In this document: in pieces, positions 63,823 to 64,000 of the stretch
How positions within the stretch are numbered: position 1 is the first letter of the stretch
Layout: every line of letters starts with the position of its first letter
DNA from: Lepidurus packardi
Taxonomy: Eukaryota; Arthropoda; Branchiopoda; Notostraca; Triopsidae
Direction of reading: 5' to 3'
Assembly (NCBI GenBank): GCA_023053545.1
Contig: JAKZAN010000066.1
Coordinates: 124,001-188,000, forward strand
DNA: 64,000 bases
Program-made: the position numbers and the translations under genes
The notes under the pieces: generated by a model
Database searches by the model: none
Told to the model about the DNA's origin: nothing
The model's input: only the letters and a program-made list of their open reading frames with translations

Positions 63823-64000
63823 ATGACATTCAAGCAACAAATCCACGCGCAATACCAATTGCTGATTCAAGACAAAATAGACGTTTTTCGCGACATGATT
63901 GCTGCGCTTTCTGAGGATTCGAAAAACGACGCCAAGGGCTCAGCGGGCGACAAACACGAAACAGCCTTGTCGATGATGCACCTGGAACAAGAAAAACTCA
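63823..64000 (+). CDS. GreA/GreB-like protein, 5' part only
   Basis: 59 codons are visible from ATG 63823 and the frame is open to the window end. The protein starts MTFKQQIHAQYQLLIQDKID and continues with a long predicted helix pair containing 'DAKGSAGDKHETALSMMHLEQEK'. This matches the N-terminal coiled coil of a Bacteroidota GreA/GreB-like family that is sometimes mis-annotated as 3-oxoacyl-ACP synthase. The coiled coil would reach into the RNA polymerase secondary channel in true Gre factors. A TACTTTG sequence four bases before the ATG could be a variant -7 element. With the C-terminal domain missing, the call stays tentative. Confidence 0.65.
   Translation, partial: MTFKQQIHAQYQLLIQDKIDVFRDMIAALSEDSKNDAKGSAGDKHETALSMMHLEQEKL

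Overview
The window is an AT-rich chromosomal segment from a member of the Bacteroidota, most likely Flavobacteriia and close to Flavobacterium. The evidence is two secreted proteins with type IX secretion (T9SS) sorting domains of types A and B, lineage-typical families (DUF5606, DUF349, an OstA-like protein, a pRiA4b ORF-3-like protein), and a Bacteroidetes-type -7 promoter element (TAnnTTTG) just upstream of many starts. No tRNA, rRNA, CRISPR array, insertion sequence, prophage or integrase was seen. Coding density is high and no gene-free stretch exceeds about 250 bases.

Left part (1-17.7 kb). After a cut-off pRiA4b ORF-3-like gene and a CsbD-like gene come heme A synthase, a CCA-adding enzyme and a Sua5/YrdC tRNA-modification enzyme. 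All lie downstream of sugar genes: a DegT aminotransferase, a NeuD-like acyltransferase, two GT2 glycosyltransferases, a CgeB-like glycosyltransferase and UDP-galactopyranose mutase. A cell-envelope block follows: a YejM/PbgA-like membrane sulfatase-fold protein, a Kdo/WaaP-type kinase, a GT2, a heptosyltransferase and an LTA-synthase-like membrane protein, the last two behind dapD. Together this looks like a lipo-oligosaccharide/surface-glycan assembly region.

Middle part (17.8-50.4 kb). A 2847-residue secreted protein carries nine near-identical 86-residue repeats (258 bp each) and a type A T9SS tail. Housekeeping genes follow: ruvX, a FUSC membrane protein, def-DUF5606, mazG, a DUF349 protein, aroE, a TPR protein, an OstA-like protein with a class III aminotransferase, a secreted GH13 enzyme, a fur-purA-nhaA run, an unknown exported protein, a RelA/SpoT homologue, a TrmH-family methyltransferase, a TRIC-like channel and a type B T9SS cargo protein.

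Right part (50.5-64 kb). A second surface-glycan cluster holds a FemAB/GNAT-like protein, a second DegT aminotransferase, a hexapeptide acyltransferase, an O-antigen flippase, three glycosyltransferases and an FdtA-like cupin. The set resembles a dTDP-3-amino-3,6-dideoxyhexose pathway. It is followed by FtsE, a 1003-residue TPR protein paired with an outer-membrane beta-barrel, and the start of a GreA/GreB-like gene.

Nothing seen is clearly a new defence or mobile system. The most notable points are the recently duplicated adhesin repeat array, candidate leaderless transcripts (ruvX, fur), promoter evidence that moves several gene starts, a structured intergenic repeat, and the TPR/beta-barrel pair.
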